Assembly (NCBI GenBank): GCA_944376125.1
Contig: CALWBQ010000026.1
Span: 48,834 to 112,833, forward strand
Origin: an uncultured Lachnospiraceae bacterium
Lineage (GTDB): Bacteria; Bacillota; Clostridia; Lachnospirales; Lachnospiraceae
Length of the DNA: 64,000 bases
Direction: 5' to 3'
Every line of letters begins with the position of its first letter. Position 1 is the first letter of the stretch. Of the stretch, positions 1 to 8,688 are shown one piece after another. A program made the translations under genes and the position numbers. The notes below the pieces were generated by a model. It did not search any database, had not been told where the DNA came from, and saw nothing but the letters and a program-made list of their open reading frames with translations.

Positions 1-2
1 AG

Positions 3-236
3 CGCGTTAACATCCTAGCCCCGTATCGAACGTTGCCGATATCCTATCTTGTCAGGACAGCGAATCAATTTACCTGCGATATCTATATTCAAGGGGATAC
101 ATCAAAGATTAATGTAAAGGATTATGAGGCGATGCAGACGGGGCTGCAACCAAGAGGAAATGGCCTAGTCTTCTATTTGGGAGGAAGTGACGAAGGCGCG
201 GCCGAAGTAAAATTACGTAAACTCTTTGAAGTTTAG
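3..236 (+). CDS. HPr-like protein, 5' end outside the window
   Basis: The visible 77 residues align with the phosphocarrier HPr fold: the stretch around VRTANQFTCDIYI matches the first helix and second strand of HPr, and the final SDEGAAEVKLRKLF matches the C-terminal helix. The frame is open to the window edge, so a few N-terminal residues are missing. A TTG at 33 is the first start-like codon inside the window but would cut off the first strand. The active-site His of HPr (GIHARP) is replaced here by a YRTLP-like sequence, and the regulatory Ser position carries Tyr. It is therefore probably not a normal PTS phosphocarrier. Its role is unknown. A terminator follows directly. Confidence 0.6.
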   Translation, partial: RVNILAPYRTLPISYLVRTANQFTCDIYIQGDTSKINVKDYEAMQTGLQPRGNGLVFYLGGSDEGAAEVKLRKLFEV

Positions 237-247
237 GAACTAAAATA

Positions 248-280
248 GGATGAGATCCAGAGGGTCTCATCCTTTTTGTT
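248..280 (+). terminator. Rho-independent terminator after the HPr-like gene
   Basis: Stem AGGATGAGA / TCTCATCCT with an 8-base loop, followed by a TTTTTGTTT tail. It separates the HPr-like gene from the HxlR gene. Confidence 0.85.
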
Positions 281-308
281 TGACTTTTCCTTTCCACGGC
301 ATTATAAT
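280..308 (+). promoter_or_regulatory. Promoter for the HxlR regulator
   Basis: TTGACT at 280-285, a 17-base spacer and a perfect TATAAT at 303-308, 72 bases before the HxlR start. Confidence 0.75.
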
Positions 309-379
309 GGCAGCAAGAATGAGACATAAAGTAAGCAGATACAACAATATATGATACTTGCCAGAAGGGAAGCGAAAAG

Positions 380-712
380 ATGGAGAAGAGATGTATATCG
401 GACGAATGCCTCAGCACCACGGGATTCAGCTACACACTGTCGCTGATCAATGGGAAATATAAAATGACGATTTTATATACCTTGATGGAATTTGGGGTGG
501 TTCGCTTCAATGAAATGAAAAAATATATCGGAGAGATCTCCTACAAGACATTGAGCTCTACCTTAAAGGAGCTGGAGGCGGATCAGCTTGTCCACCGGGA
601 AGAATATCCTCAGATTCCCCCGAAGGTAGAATATAGCCTGACAGAGAGAGGAAAGTCGCTGATCCCCATTCTGGATGGGATGTGCGAGTGGGGAGATAAA
701 AACCGATTGTGA
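380..712 (+). CDS. HxlR-family winged-helix transcriptional regulator
   Basis: 110 residues, the usual HxlR size. The family pattern is clear: a Cys near the N-terminus, INGKYKMTILYTLMEFG as the first helices, RFNEMKKYIGEISYKTLSSTLKELE as the recognition region, then the wing (VEYSLTERGKSL). HxlR proteins bind DNA as dimers, and many respond to redox or electrophile stress through the N-terminal Cys. The target cannot be told here. The divergently oriented downstream neighbour is a transporter, but they do not share a promoter. Ribosome site AAGGGA lies upstream of the ATG. Confidence 0.85.
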   Translation: MEKRCISDECLSTTGFSYTLSLINGKYKMTILYTLMEFGVVRFNEMKKYIGEISYKTLSSTLKELEADQLVHREEYPQIPPKVEYSLTERGKSLIPILDGMCEWGDKNRL

Positions 713-750
713 TGAGGATGCAAAAGGCGCTGAAGTGAGAGAAAAGGAAA

Positions 751-786
751 GAGCCAGGCCGGAATGAATGGGCCTGGCTCCGATTT
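751..786. terminator. Bidirectional terminator between HxlR and BCCT genes
   Basis: Perfect 10-bp stem GAGCCAGGCC / GGCCTGGCTC with a 10-base loop. The minus-strand side is followed by TTTCCTTTTC, the plus side by a short TTTT. It lies between two convergent genes and probably ends both. Confidence 0.75.
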
Positions 787-2288
787 TACTGTTTTTTCAA
801 ATATTCATTAGCGTCTTTAAAGAAGCTGGCGATCATCAGAATGATGACGATCCCGAGAGGGAAGGCGGCTATGATTGATACGGTCTGCAGGTTGGACATA
901 GAGTTCTCTGAAAACACCAGGGCAATGGGAAGCAGGATCAGCAGGACAGCCCAGAAAAGCTGTACAGCCCGGGAGGGGTGCTGTCCGTCAGGCAGATCTG
1001 TATAAGAATAGGAAGCTCCCACCAAAGCCAGTGCATCATAGGACGTGGCGTAAAACGTAATCATAGATATGGCCAGGAGTACCAGACCGATAATGGGGAG
1101 AGGAAGAGTGTCCATGATGGAGAGGATTGCGGCATACAGATCACCGCTTTGGGCATAGGCGCCCAGGAGATCCAGCTCCCCATGCATTTGGAGACCAAGC
1201 CCGTAGTTCCCCAGCACAATGAAGGACAGAAATGTCCCGGCTACCCCGAAGATGTAGCCGCCCAGGATTGTCTGACGGATGGTGCGGCCTTTGCTGATCG
1301 TTCCAATAAAGAATGGTGCAGCCACGCACCAGACCATCCAGTAAGCCCAGTAAAAGATTGTCCAGTTTTGCGGGAAAGATGAGGTTCGGAGGGCATCTGT
1401 CCAGGTGGACATGCCAATGAAATTCTGAACCAGATTTCCGATGGACGTAAGACCCGTTTCTATAATATAGCGGCCCTTTCCGCCTCCCACAAAGACGTAA
1501 ATCAGCAGGGCAAAGAAGAAATAGACACAGCCGGCGGCAAGCCGAGCCACCCCCTTCATTCCAAAATACACAGTCACAATATATACGGCTCCGATGATCA
1601 CCAGGATGGCGATGGTCAGCATATTGGACTCTGGGATTCCGAAAAAGCGGCTGAAAACCATAGACAGCAAAGGGGAAGAGAGGGAAAACGTGGTGGCGGT
1701 TCCCGCCAGGAGGGCGAAAACAGCCAGCAGGTCAATAAGTCTTCCTAGAATTCCGTCTGTCTGCTTTCCCAGCAGCGGGCGGCAGGCTTCAGAGAATTTC
1801 TGTTTAGTCCGTTTTTTTACGTGGAGCATGAAGCCGAAGGCGACGGCCAGCACCATGTAGAAGCTCCAGGGAATAGGTCCCCAGTGGAAGAGTGGGTAGG
1901 TGGAAGCCCAGTCCTGGATCGTTCCCATATCGGTGATATGAGGTTCATTGGCGTAGAGCATCCATTCACACAGAGAATAGAATAAGATGTCAGCAGCCAG
2001 CCCTGATGTAAACATCATAGATCCCCACTGAAAATCTGTATAGAGCGGCTTTTCATCCGGCTTCCCAAGTCTGATAGAGCCGTAGCGGGAAAACGCGATG
2101 TAGAGGCTCAGAAGAAAGACGCCCAGACCGATAATGAGATAGTAGCTTCCAAACTGTTCGCCCAGGAAAAATCGGATGGAGGACAGTACAGAAGAGGATT
2201 GCTCCGGACTTGCCATAAACAAAACACACAGTGCAATGACTGTGATCAGGGGAACAATAGTAGACAGCCAGTCGATACGTGGTTTCAT
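786..2288 (-). CDS. BCCT-family transporter (betaine/carnitine/choline type)
   Basis: 500 residues with about 12 membrane segments. The BCCT signature is at residues 308-320 (NWTIFYWAYWMVW), followed by APFFIGTISKGRTIRQ, the conserved loop of the family. These proteins move trimethylammonium compounds such as glycine betaine, carnitine or choline, by Na+ symport or by exchange; the substrate cannot be read from the sequence. The start is set at MKPRIDW because AAAAGGAGC precedes it by 8 bases; an upstream in-frame ATG lies in the leader. A 17-spaced promoter sits upstream. Choline-related genes at the other end of the window make choline or betaine uptake an appealing, unproven guess. Confidence 0.88.
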   Translation of the reverse strand: MKPRIDWLSTIVPLITVIALCVLFMASPEQSSSVLSSIRFFLGEQFGSYYLIIGLGVFLLSLYIAFSRYGSIRLGKPDEKPLYTDFQWGSMMFTSGLAADILFYSLCEWMLYANEPHITDMGTIQDWASTYPLFHWGPIPWSFYMVLAVAFGFMLHVKKRTKQKFSEACRPLLGKQTDGILGRLIDLLAVFALLAGTATTFSLSSPLLSMVFSRFFGIPESNMLTIAILVIIGAVYIVTVYFGMKGVARLAAGCVYFFFALLIYVFVGGGKGRYIIETGLTSIGNLVQNFIGMSTWTDALRTSSFPQNWTIFYWAYWMVWCVAAPFFIGTISKGRTIRQTILGGYIFGVAGTFLSFIVLGNYGLGLQMHGELDLLGAYAQSGDLYAAILSIMDTLPLPIIGLVLLAISMITFYATSYDALALVGASYSYTDLPDGQHPSRAVQLFWAVLLILLPIALVFSENSMSNLQTVSIIAAFPLGIVIILMIASFFKDANEYLKKQ

Positions 2289-2340
2289 AGAAATAGCTCC
2301 TTTTGTGTTCAAAAAATAGAAAAAAACGATTATATTGAAC

Positions 2341-2369
2341 ATGATAGCACTGCGGGGAGGAAAAATCAA
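2341..2369 (-). promoter_or_regulatory. Promoter for the BCCT transporter
   Basis: On the minus strand TTGATT (2369-2364), a 17-base spacer, TATCAT (2346-2341). The start codon is 53 bases downstream. Confidence 0.6.
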
Positions 2370-2409
2370 GAAAAAAAATGAAGATTTTATGACATTTGAA
2401 AAAAAACAC

Positions 2410-2438
2410 TGTTAAAAATCCGGAACATTAGCTATAAT
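2410..2438 (+). promoter_or_regulatory. Possible promoter for the lipoprotein gene
   Basis: A perfect TATAAT at 2433-2438 with a poor -35 (TGTTAA at 2410-2415, 17-base spacer), 49 bases before the lipoprotein start. Confidence 0.45.
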
Positions 2439-2486
2439 ACAAAATACCGCAAAAGAGAAAGATGGCGGAAAAGGAGGAACGTCCAT

Positions 2487-3002
2487 ATGAAAAGGACTAA
2501 GAAATTACTGGCAGTGTTAGGATGCGCGGCCATGCTGCTGTGTGGTTGTACACAGAGCAATATTGTGGCTCCCAGCGGAGAAGCAGCGGAACCTGATTTT
2601 ACCATAAAGGAAGATGTAACCATTGTTTGGGAACAGGTTCAGGAGGATCTCGGGGAGTCCTTTATGGAATCCGAGGATTACCCTAAATTGAATCAGATAG
2701 GATTTAATGTCAACGATACGGATAAGATGGTCAACGTAGAGATGATTGTGTCCGACGATACATCAAAGGAAGAGGCTGTTGACTATGCCACAGCCCTGAT
2801 CAAGGCGATCAATGACGAGGTTTACATTCAGAACAATTATTACGAAATGTCTTCTGCTGATTCCTACGGCGGATTTTTTAAAGAGTACGGTTTTACTGTG
2901 AAGGTTTCAACTGTCAGCAATGGGGAGGACGCTGAGCCGGATCTAGTGAACGATACAGTCGCTGCTGGAGAAGAGCGGGCGATCGTTCCGGTGGAAGGCT
3001 GA
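2487..3002 (+). CDS. Putative lipoprotein, function unknown
   Basis: 171 residues. An N-terminal KRTKK charge cluster and a hydrophobic stretch end in the lipobox LCGC, with Cys21 the predicted lipidated residue. The mature part is acidic and has no family I recognise. The segment with IGFNVNDTDKMVNVEMIVSDDTSKEEAVDYATALIKAIND looks like a small alpha/beta domain. The ribosome site AAGGAGG is well placed. It runs into the DUF4250 and cardiolipin synthase genes on the same strand, so it may be cotranscribed and act at the membrane surface; no function can be assigned. Confidence 0.8.
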   Translation: MKRTKKLLAVLGCAAMLLCGCTQSNIVAPSGEAAEPDFTIKEDVTIVWEQVQEDLGESFMESEDYPKLNQIGFNVNDTDKMVNVEMIVSDDTSKEEAVDYATALIKAINDEVYIQNNYYEMSSADSYGGFFKEYGFTVKVSTVSNGEDAEPDLVNDTVAAGEERAIVPVEG

Positions 3003-3028
3003 TAGGCGGCCCTGAAGGGAGAAAACAT

Positions 3029-3208
3029 ATGATGGTACCGAAAGACCCGGTTATGCTTCTCAGCTACATGAATACCCAGCTCAGAGATCATTATCCGTCC
3101 CTGGACGAATGCTGCCTGGCGCTGGATCTGGACAGAGATGAGCTGGAAAAAAAGCTGAAGGATGCAGGCTGGTCCTATGACCCGGCAGTTAATCAGTTTA
3201 AAGGGTGA
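3029..3208 (+). CDS. DUF4250 small protein
   Basis: A 59-residue protein beginning MMVPKDPVMLLSYMNTQLRD. This opening, the SLDECCLALDLDRDELEKKL middle and the final YDPAVNQF match DUF4250, a short clostridial family of unknown function whose central part looks like a small helix-turn-helix. Ribosome site AGGGAG lies 8 bases before the first of two tandem ATG codons. It sits 26 bases after the lipoprotein gene and 49 bases before cardiolipin synthase, all on the plus strand. Confidence 0.8.
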   Translation: MMVPKDPVMLLSYMNTQLRDHYPSLDECCLALDLDRDELEKKLKDAGWSYDPAVNQFKG

Positions 3209-3257
3209 TAGTTAGTATCCGTGTGTGCGGATGCTGTTCGCAGGAAAGGAAACAGGT

Positions 3258-4760
3258 ATGACAGCAATTTTTGAAGCGGCATTGACAGGCTGGGATTGGC
3301 TGATCGACAATATTATTTATGTCAATCTGCTTCTGTCAGTGATCATCGTCTTCTTCCAGAGAAGGGATCCCAAGGCGGTCTGGACATGGCTGCTGGCGCT
3401 CTACTTTATTCCGGGATTTGGAATCTTGTTCTATCTTCTGATTGGACAGGATTTCCACAAGAGCAAAATGTTTCGGATCAAAAATGTGGAAGACAAGATG
3501 CGCTATTCCATCGAGAGCCAGGAAGAGATGCTGCGGTCTTTTAACCATGAAAATCTGGAAGACCCGCTGGTTCGCGACTATGGCGACTTGATCATGTACA
3601 ATTTAAAGACTTCGGGCTGTGTGATGACAGTTCACAATGAGTTGGAGATATTTACAGACGGCGAGGCCAAATTTGAAGATCTGCGCCGCTCCCTCAGGAA
3701 GGCCCGCCGTTTTATCCACATTCAATATTATATCATTAAAAATGACGAATTATTTGATTCCATAGTTCCCATTCTGATTGACCGGGTGCGCAATGGCGTG
3801 GAGGTAAGGATCCTTTACGATGGGATGGGCGGGCGGTTTATGCCTAAGAAACGCTGGGAGGAGCTGGAGAAAGCCGGCGTCAAGGTAGGCGTGTTCTTCC
3901 CGGCTCTTCTGGGACGGCTGAATCTGCGCATTAATTACCGCAACCACAGAAAAATTGTGGTGATAGACGGAAATATTGGGTATGTAGGAGGCTTTAACAT
4001 CGGCAGAGAATACATTTCAAGAGACCCGAAATTCGGGTATTGGAGAGATACTCATCTGAGGATTACAGGGGATGCCGCTGTCGGACTTCAGATCCGGTTC
4101 GCGCTGGACTGGAATTACGCCACCCACGAAAATCTGTTTACGAACATGGCCTACTTTGAGGCTGAGGATCGGACGAAGCTGGAAAATGCCATACAGAGCG
4201 GAGAGCAGCGTCTGCTGGCGATTCAGATCGTGGCCAGCGGTCCTGACACTCTGGACCGACAGGTGCGGAACAACTATCTGGAACTGTTCCACAAGGCCCG
4301 GAAGAATATTTACATCCAGACACCGTATTTCGTTCCGGATGATGCGATTCTGTCAGCGCTTAAGATTGCAGCCCGATCAGGCGTGGATGTGCGTCTGATG
4401 ATCCCATGCAAGCCGGATCACCCGTTTGTCTACTGGGCTACCTACTCTTATGCCGGAGAGCTGCTCCAGGCAGGAGCACGCTGTTATGTATACGACAACG
4501 GTTTCCTCCATGCGAAAGGAGTTATGGTGGACGGCAGAGTGAGCTGCTATGGAACGGCAAACATGGATATCCGCAGTTTTGAGCTGAATTTTGAAGTAAA
4601 TGCCACGATCTACGATGAGGATGTGACTTGTGAGCTGGAAGAAATCTTCCGCAATGACCTCTATCACTGCCGGGAGATCACGCCGGAAATTTATGAAAAG
4701 AGAAACCTTTTAATTCGCATAAAAGAACAGGGGAGCCGTCTGCTGTCTCCGCTGCTGTAA
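3258..4760 (+). CDS. cls: Cardiolipin synthase (phospholipase D family)
   Basis: 500 residues. Two N-terminal membrane segments (INNIIYVNLLLSVIIVFF-like and the LALYFIPGFGILFYLLIG region) are followed by two PLD catalytic HKD motifs: HRKIVVID near residue 230 with GG after it, and HAKGVMVD near residue 418. Both motifs are intact. The enzyme joins two phosphatidylglycerols into cardiolipin and releases glycerol at the inner membrane face. The start was taken at MTAIFEAAL because AAGGAA precedes it; a GTG 33 bases upstream is also open. PlsC, another phospholipid enzyme, lies close by. Confidence 0.93.
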   Translation: MTAIFEAALTGWDWLIDNIIYVNLLLSVIIVFFQRRDPKAVWTWLLALYFIPGFGILFYLLIGQDFHKSKMFRIKNVEDKMRYSIESQEEMLRSFNHENLEDPLVRDYGDLIMYNLKTSGCVMTVHNELEIFTDGEAKFEDLRRSLRKARRFIHIQYYIIKNDELFDSIVPILIDRVRNGVEVRILYDGMGGRFMPKKRWEELEKAGVKVGVFFPALLGRLNLRINYRNHRKIVVIDGNIGYVGGFNIGREYISRDPKFGYWRDTHLRITGDAAVGLQIRFALDWNYATHENLFTNMAYFEAEDRTKLENAIQSGEQRLLAIQIVASGPDTLDRQVRNNYLELFHKARKNIYIQTPYFVPDDAILSALKIAARSGVDVRLMIPCKPDHPFVYWATYSYAGELLQAGARCYVYDNGFLHAKGVMVDGRVSCYGTANMDIRSFELNFEVNATIYDEDVTCELEEIFRNDLYHCREITPEIYEKRNLLIRIKEQGSRLLSPLL

Positions 4761-4764
4761 CAGA

Positions 4765-4799
4765 AAGCCTCAAACTGTGAATCAGACAGTTTGGGGCTT
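4765..4799 (+). terminator. Stem-loop after cls
   Basis: Arms AAGCCTCAAACTGT and ACAGTTTGGGGCTT pair over 13 of 14 positions around a 7-base loop, 4 bases after the cls stop. There is little T tail, so termination is likely but not certain. Confidence 0.55.
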
Positions 4800-4836
4800 A
4801 TATTGGTTTCATAGGGGGCTCCCTGTGAAACCAATA
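4800..4836. repeat. Second inverted repeat after cls
   Basis: Arms ATATTGGTTTCA and TGAAACCAATAT are perfect over 12 bases, and the inner AGGG/CCCT extends the pairing. It directly abuts the preceding hairpin, giving two large hairpins in tandem. Confidence 0.65.
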
Positions 4837-4901
4837 TTTCCAGAAGGATCCTTTTCCCACTCCTCTGAATAAAATCATTTTGGCAGTACATACTAAGCCC
4901 C

Positions 4902-5366
4902 ATGAAGACATGGATGAAATTGAAGGAACTGCCTGTAAATTTTTTCAAATGCGGGGTGACTGGCTGGTGCCTGGAGGTGATCTTTACCTCTATTGATTCG
5001 ATTGCGGCCGGAGATTGGCGGCTGATGGGAAGGACATCCCTGCTGATGTTTCCGATCTACGGGATGGGGGCTTTTTTGGGACCTATAGGGAAAATAACAG
5101 ATCAGTGGATTCAGGATGGGAGCCGAGGCCCTGGGACAGAGCTGAACCAGACCGATCGGACTATGCGCCATGGACTCCTGTATATGGTACTGATTTTTGC
5201 GGCAGAATATGTGTGCGGGTTCTGGCTGCGGCGCCGAGGAATCTGCCCCTGGGATTACACGGGACGCCATTCCAGCATCAACGGCCTGATCCGCCTGGAT
5301 TTCGCTCCTCTCTGGTTTATCACCGGACTGCTATTTGAAAAGATCACAGGCTTTGGGAAAAAGTAA
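4902..5366 (+). CDS. CmpB-like membrane protein (putative ABC-transporter permease family)
   Basis: 154 residues with about four hydrophobic segments. The end of the protein carries CPWDYTGRHSSINGLIRLDFAPLWFITGLLFE, the hallmark of the ABC_trans_CmpB family, which is common in Lachnospiraceae and of unproven function; the transporter label comes from database naming rather than experiment. No convincing ribosome site precedes the ATG at 4902, and an ATG at 4914 is equally possible. There is no ATPase next to it. Confidence 0.7.
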   Translation: MKTWMKLKELPVNFFKCGVTGWCLEVIFTSIDSIAAGDWRLMGRTSLLMFPIYGMGAFLGPIGKITDQWIQDGSRGPGTELNQTDRTMRHGLLYMVLIFAAEYVCGFWLRRRGICPWDYTGRHSSINGLIRLDFAPLWFITGLLFEKITGFGKK

Positions 5367-5382
5367 AATTTTTGCGTTAGTC

Positions 5383-5411
5383 TTGTATTTGCCTGGCGGA
5401 TTCTATATAAT
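5383..5411 (+). promoter_or_regulatory. Promoter for plsC-pheA
   Basis: TTGTAT at 5383-5388, a 17-base spacer and a perfect TATAAT at 5406-5411. The next start codon is at 5494. Confidence 0.65.
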
Positions 5412-5493
5412 AAAACAGAATCCTGCGGTGCAGATCGGCGGGCCAGCGCCGGTTTCTAGTACGCGGCTGAAAAAACCGGAGGCATACTGTATT

Positions 5494-6231
5494 ATGATAC
5501 GATTTATTCTGTTGGCATTTATTCTGATATCTTTTTTGATTTTAAGTATTCCCATTTTAATATATGAACATTTTTTGGGGAAAAAGAATCCTCAGAAAAA
5601 AAATTGGCAGTGTCTCAGGATTGTACAGTTTATGTTCCGGCTCCTTTTGAGGGTCAGCGGCGTCTCTTATACAGTAGAGGGGCTGGAAAATATCCCGCGG
5701 GATCGGGCTGTACTGTACGTAGGAAATCACAGGAGCTATTTTGATATTTTGCTGGGCTATGTTACGGTGCCCGGGCTGACAGGGTTTGTAGCCAAGAAAG
5801 AAATGGACAGGTATCCTTCTCTGAGAGAATGGATGAAAAATGTCAACTGCCTTTTTTTAGACCGTCACGACCTGAAAGAGGGGCTGAAAACGATCCTGAA
5901 AGGGATCGACCAGGTGAAGCGGGGAATCTCCGTTTGGATCTTTCCCGAGGGAACCCGCAACACCAATGAAAAATTGACAGATCTCCTCCCTTATAAGGAA
6001 GGGAGCCTGAAGATTGCCGAGAAAAGCGGCTGTCCGGTGATCCCCGTAGCGATGGTAGGGACCGCCGATATTTTTGAAAAACATATTCCGTTTATCCGAA
6101 AGGCCAGCGTCAAGGTGCGGTACGGGAAACCGATCTATCTGAAAGAGCTGCCGCCAGAGAAGAGAAAATTTTCCGGTGCTTACGTCCGTGATGTGATCAT
6201 CGGAATGCTGGAGGAGATGGAGAATGAGTGA
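5494..6231 (+). CDS. plsC: 1-acyl-sn-glycerol-3-phosphate acyltransferase
   Basis: 245 residues. One N-terminal membrane helix is followed by the acyltransferase motifs NHRSYFD (His79 and Asp, the catalytic pair) and FPEGTRN (about residue 150, phosphate binding), then CPVIPVAMVG. The enzyme adds the second acyl chain to lysophosphatidate, making phosphatidate for membrane lipids. The frame stays open 159 bases upstream, but GGAGG lies 10 bases before the ATG at 5494, and a promoter lies between. It overlaps pheA by 8 bases, so the two genes are translationally coupled. Confidence 0.92.
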   Translation: MIRFILLAFILISFLILSIPILIYEHFLGKKNPQKKNWQCLRIVQFMFRLLLRVSGVSYTVEGLENIPRDRAVLYVGNHRSYFDILLGYVTVPGLTGFVAKKEMDRYPSLREWMKNVNCLFLDRHDLKEGLKTILKGIDQVKRGISVWIFPEGTRNTNEKLTDLLPYKEGSLKIAEKSGCPVIPVAMVGTADIFEKHIPFIRKASVKVRYGKPIYLKELPPEKRKFSGAYVRDVIIGMLEEMENE

Positions 6232-7378
6232 AGAGGTACATATGAAAGAGTGGAATCTGCAGGAGATCAGGGAACAGTTAGATCAGATCGACAGAAAATT
6301 AGTGGAATTGTTTGAGGAACGGATGAGCCTGTGCGGCAATGTGGCTGAGTTCAAGATCCGGACAGGGAAAGCCGTGTACGACGGTGAAAGAGAAAAACAG
6401 AAGCTGGAGGCGGCCAGGGAGCTGGCTCATGGTGATTTTAATAAACAGGCAGTAGCAGAACTTTTTTCTCAGATTATGACGATCAGCCGCCGTTACCAGT
6501 ACCAGATCTTGGCGGAGCATGGAAAACGCGGCGAGACGGGATTCCGGGAAGTGGAAGAATTGAACAAAGAAGGTGTTCGCGTTGTTTACCAGGGGGTGGA
6601 AGGGGCATACAGCCATGCCGCGGCCCTGGAATTTTTTGGGGAAGATGCGGATGTCTACCACGTTCCCACCTGGGAGGACGCTATGCTGGAGGTTGAGAAA
6701 GGCAGGGCCGCCTATGCGGTCCTGCCTATTGAGAATTCCTCTGCAGGAGCGGTCAGCGACAATTACGATCTTCTGGTCAAGTACAATAATTACATAGTAG
6801 GTGAAGTGCTCCTGACAGTAAACCACGCTCTGCTGGGACTTCCGGGGGCGTCTTTGGAGGAGATACGCACGGTATATTCCCACCCTCAGGCTCTGATGCA
6901 GAGCTCTGTCTATTTAAATTCAAACAAAAAATGGAGGCAGGTCAGCGTGGCGAATACTGCGGTGGCGGCAAAAAAGGTTCTGGAGGATCAGGATCCTGCC
7001 CAGGCTGCTGTGGCCAGCGAGACGGCAGGGCGTTTGTATGGGCTGCAGGTCTTAAAGGCCGGCATCAACCATAATAAAAACAATACCACCCGGTTTATTG
7101 TGCTGGCAAACCAGCCTATTTACCGGAAAGGAGCCGGGAAGGTCAGCATCTGCTTCGAGCTGCCCCATAAGAGCGGATCCCTCTACAATATGCTGGGAAA
7201 TTTTATTTTCAATAACGTAAATATGGTGATGATTGAATCCAGGCCCATACCTGGCAGAAATTGGGAATACCGTTTCTTCGTGGATATCGAGGGAAGCCTG
7301 GCAGATGCCCCGGTGCACAATGCCCTGCTGGGGATTGAAAAAGAGTCCGTCAATATGCGGATTTTAGGAAACTATTGA
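6224..7378 (+). CDS. pheA: Bifunctional chorismate mutase / prephenate dehydratase
   Basis: 384 residues in three parts. Residues 12-95 are an AroQ-type chorismate mutase (LREIREQLDQIDRKLVELFEER-like helix, R.....K pattern). Residues 118-295 are prephenate dehydratase with VEGAYSHAAA, LPIENSSAGAV and the catalytic NTTRF near residue 288. The rest is an ACT domain with the phenylalanine-binding ESRP motif near residue 338. It converts chorismate to phenylpyruvate and is expected to be feedback-inhibited by phenylalanine. The ATG at 6224 (GGAGGAG 7 bases upstream) overlaps plsC; an ATG at 6242 also has a ribosome site. I see no T-box or leader peptide. Confidence 0.93.
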   Translation: MSEEVHMKEWNLQEIREQLDQIDRKLVELFEERMSLCGNVAEFKIRTGKAVYDGEREKQKLEAARELAHGDFNKQAVAELFSQIMTISRRYQYQILAEHGKRGETGFREVEELNKEGVRVVYQGVEGAYSHAAALEFFGEDADVYHVPTWEDAMLEVEKGRAAYAVLPIENSSAGAVSDNYDLLVKYNNYIVGEVLLTVNHALLGLPGASLEEIRTVYSHPQALMQSSVYLNSNKKWRQVSVANTAVAAKKVLEDQDPAQAAVASETAGRLYGLQVLKAGINHNKNNTTRFIVLANQPIYRKGAGKVSICFELPHKSGSLYNMLGNFIFNNVNMVMIESRPIPGRNWEYRFFVDIEGSLADAPVHNALLGIEKESVNMRILGNY

Positions 7379-7404
7379 TAGGTCACATAAAGGAATGAAG
7401 GAAA

Positions 7405-8685
7405 ATGGGAAAGACATCAAGATTGATATTATACCGGGATCTGGATGAACAGATGCTTTTGGACTCTATGGCAGCGCTGCTGGAGGGGGAAGAGACTGCT
7501 GGAAAGTGGGATCCCTGGCAGTGCGCCAACCGGCTGTTAGAGCTGGCAGCCAGATATGGCTTTGAGGGGAATCTCTGGCACTGTTTCCTGGCCTACTGCC
7601 TTGCAAATCACGAGAATGCCTACAGCACAGCCTGCGAGATAGCGGAGCCGGCAGAAGGAACGATCCGAGAGCTGGCAGCCAATGACTTTGGCCTGATAAA
7701 AGAGCTGTTCGATCTGGATATTGCAGGGCTTCCAGGGGATTTCTGGAAAAACCTGGCAGCCTACCATGCCGCAGAACGGACGGGAAGAGCATTTAACCGC
7801 CGGATCAGAGACAGAATCATTATGCTGGCAAGAGAGCTGGAGGAGGCTGCTGATCCCAAAGAATTTCAAGATTATGTGACTGGATTTTACCGGGAATTTG
7901 GCGTAGGGCGGTTTGGATTGAATAAAGCCTTCCGCATAGAAGAAAATGGGCCTGAGGGTGCCGGGCTTTCCCGCATTGAACCCATCACCCGGATTGACCA
8001 CGTGTATTTGAAAGACCTGGTGGGTTATGAGCTGCAGAAACAGAAGCTCATTGCAAACACAGAGGCATTTATTGCAGGGAAGGAGGCCAACAATGTCCTT
8101 CTCTACGGGGATGCGGGTACTGGAAAATCCTCCAGCATTAAGGCCATACTGAATGAGTATTATGATAAAGGATTGCGGATGATCGAGGTTTACAAGCATC
8201 AATTCCGCTGCTTGTCCAACGTTCTGGAAGAGATCAAAGACCGGAATTATAAATTTATTATTTATATGGATGACCTCTCTTTTGAAGATTTTGAGATTGA
8301 GTATAAGTACCTGAAAGCCATCATAGAGGGAGGATTGGGCAAGAAGCCGTCCAATGTCCTGATCTATGCCACTTCCAACCGCCGCCATCTGATTCGGGAG
8401 AAATTCAGCGACAAGAGGGAGATTTTGGATGACCTTCACGGCAATGATACGGTTCAGGAGAAACTTTCCCTTGTAGCAAGGTTCGGCGTGACGATTTACT
8501 ATGGGGCACCGGATAAATTGGAATTCCAGGAGATTGTAAAAACCCTGGCAGAGCGCAGCGGCATCTCCATGCCGCAGGAGGAGCTGCTTGCGGAAGCAAA
8601 TAAATGGGAGCTTTACCACGGCGGCCTTTCCGGGCGCACGGCTGCCCAGTTTATTACATACCTGCTTGGAAAAAAGGAGGAATAA
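7405..8685 (+). CDS. DUF815-family AAA+ ATPase
   Basis: 426 residues. The N-terminal 170 or so are helical. Then comes a DUF815 ATPase core: LVGYELQKQKLIANTEAFI, Walker A GDAGTGKSSS near residue 235, Walker B IIYMDDLSF near residue 285, and the sensor-1 region VLIYATSNRRHL. DUF815 proteins are predicted AAA+ ATPases with no settled function. The stop lies 3 bases before the Ppx/GppA start, and ppk follows, so it is in an operon with polyphosphate enzymes. A link to polyphosphate handling is inference from context only. Confidence 0.85.
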   Translation: MGKTSRLILYRDLDEQMLLDSMAALLEGEETAGKWDPWQCANRLLELAARYGFEGNLWHCFLAYCLANHENAYSTACEIAEPAEGTIRELAANDFGLIKELFDLDIAGLPGDFWKNLAAYHAAERTGRAFNRRIRDRIIMLARELEEAADPKEFQDYVTGFYREFGVGRFGLNKAFRIEENGPEGAGLSRIEPITRIDHVYLKDLVGYELQKQKLIANTEAFIAGKEANNVLLYGDAGTGKSSSIKAILNEYYDKGLRMIEVYKHQFRCLSNVLEEIKDRNYKFIIYMDDLSFEDFEIEYKYLKAIIEGGLGKKPSNVLIYATSNRRHLIREKFSDKREILDDLHGNDTVQEKLSLVARFGVTIYYGAPDKLEFQEIVKTLAERSGISMPQEELLAEANKWELYHGGLSGRTAAQFITYLLGKKEE

Positions 8686-8688
8686 GCT

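Noticed and set aside
6100..6240. T-box or leader attenuator before pheA
   Set aside because: pheA overlaps plsC by 8 bases; there is no leader in which such an element could lie.
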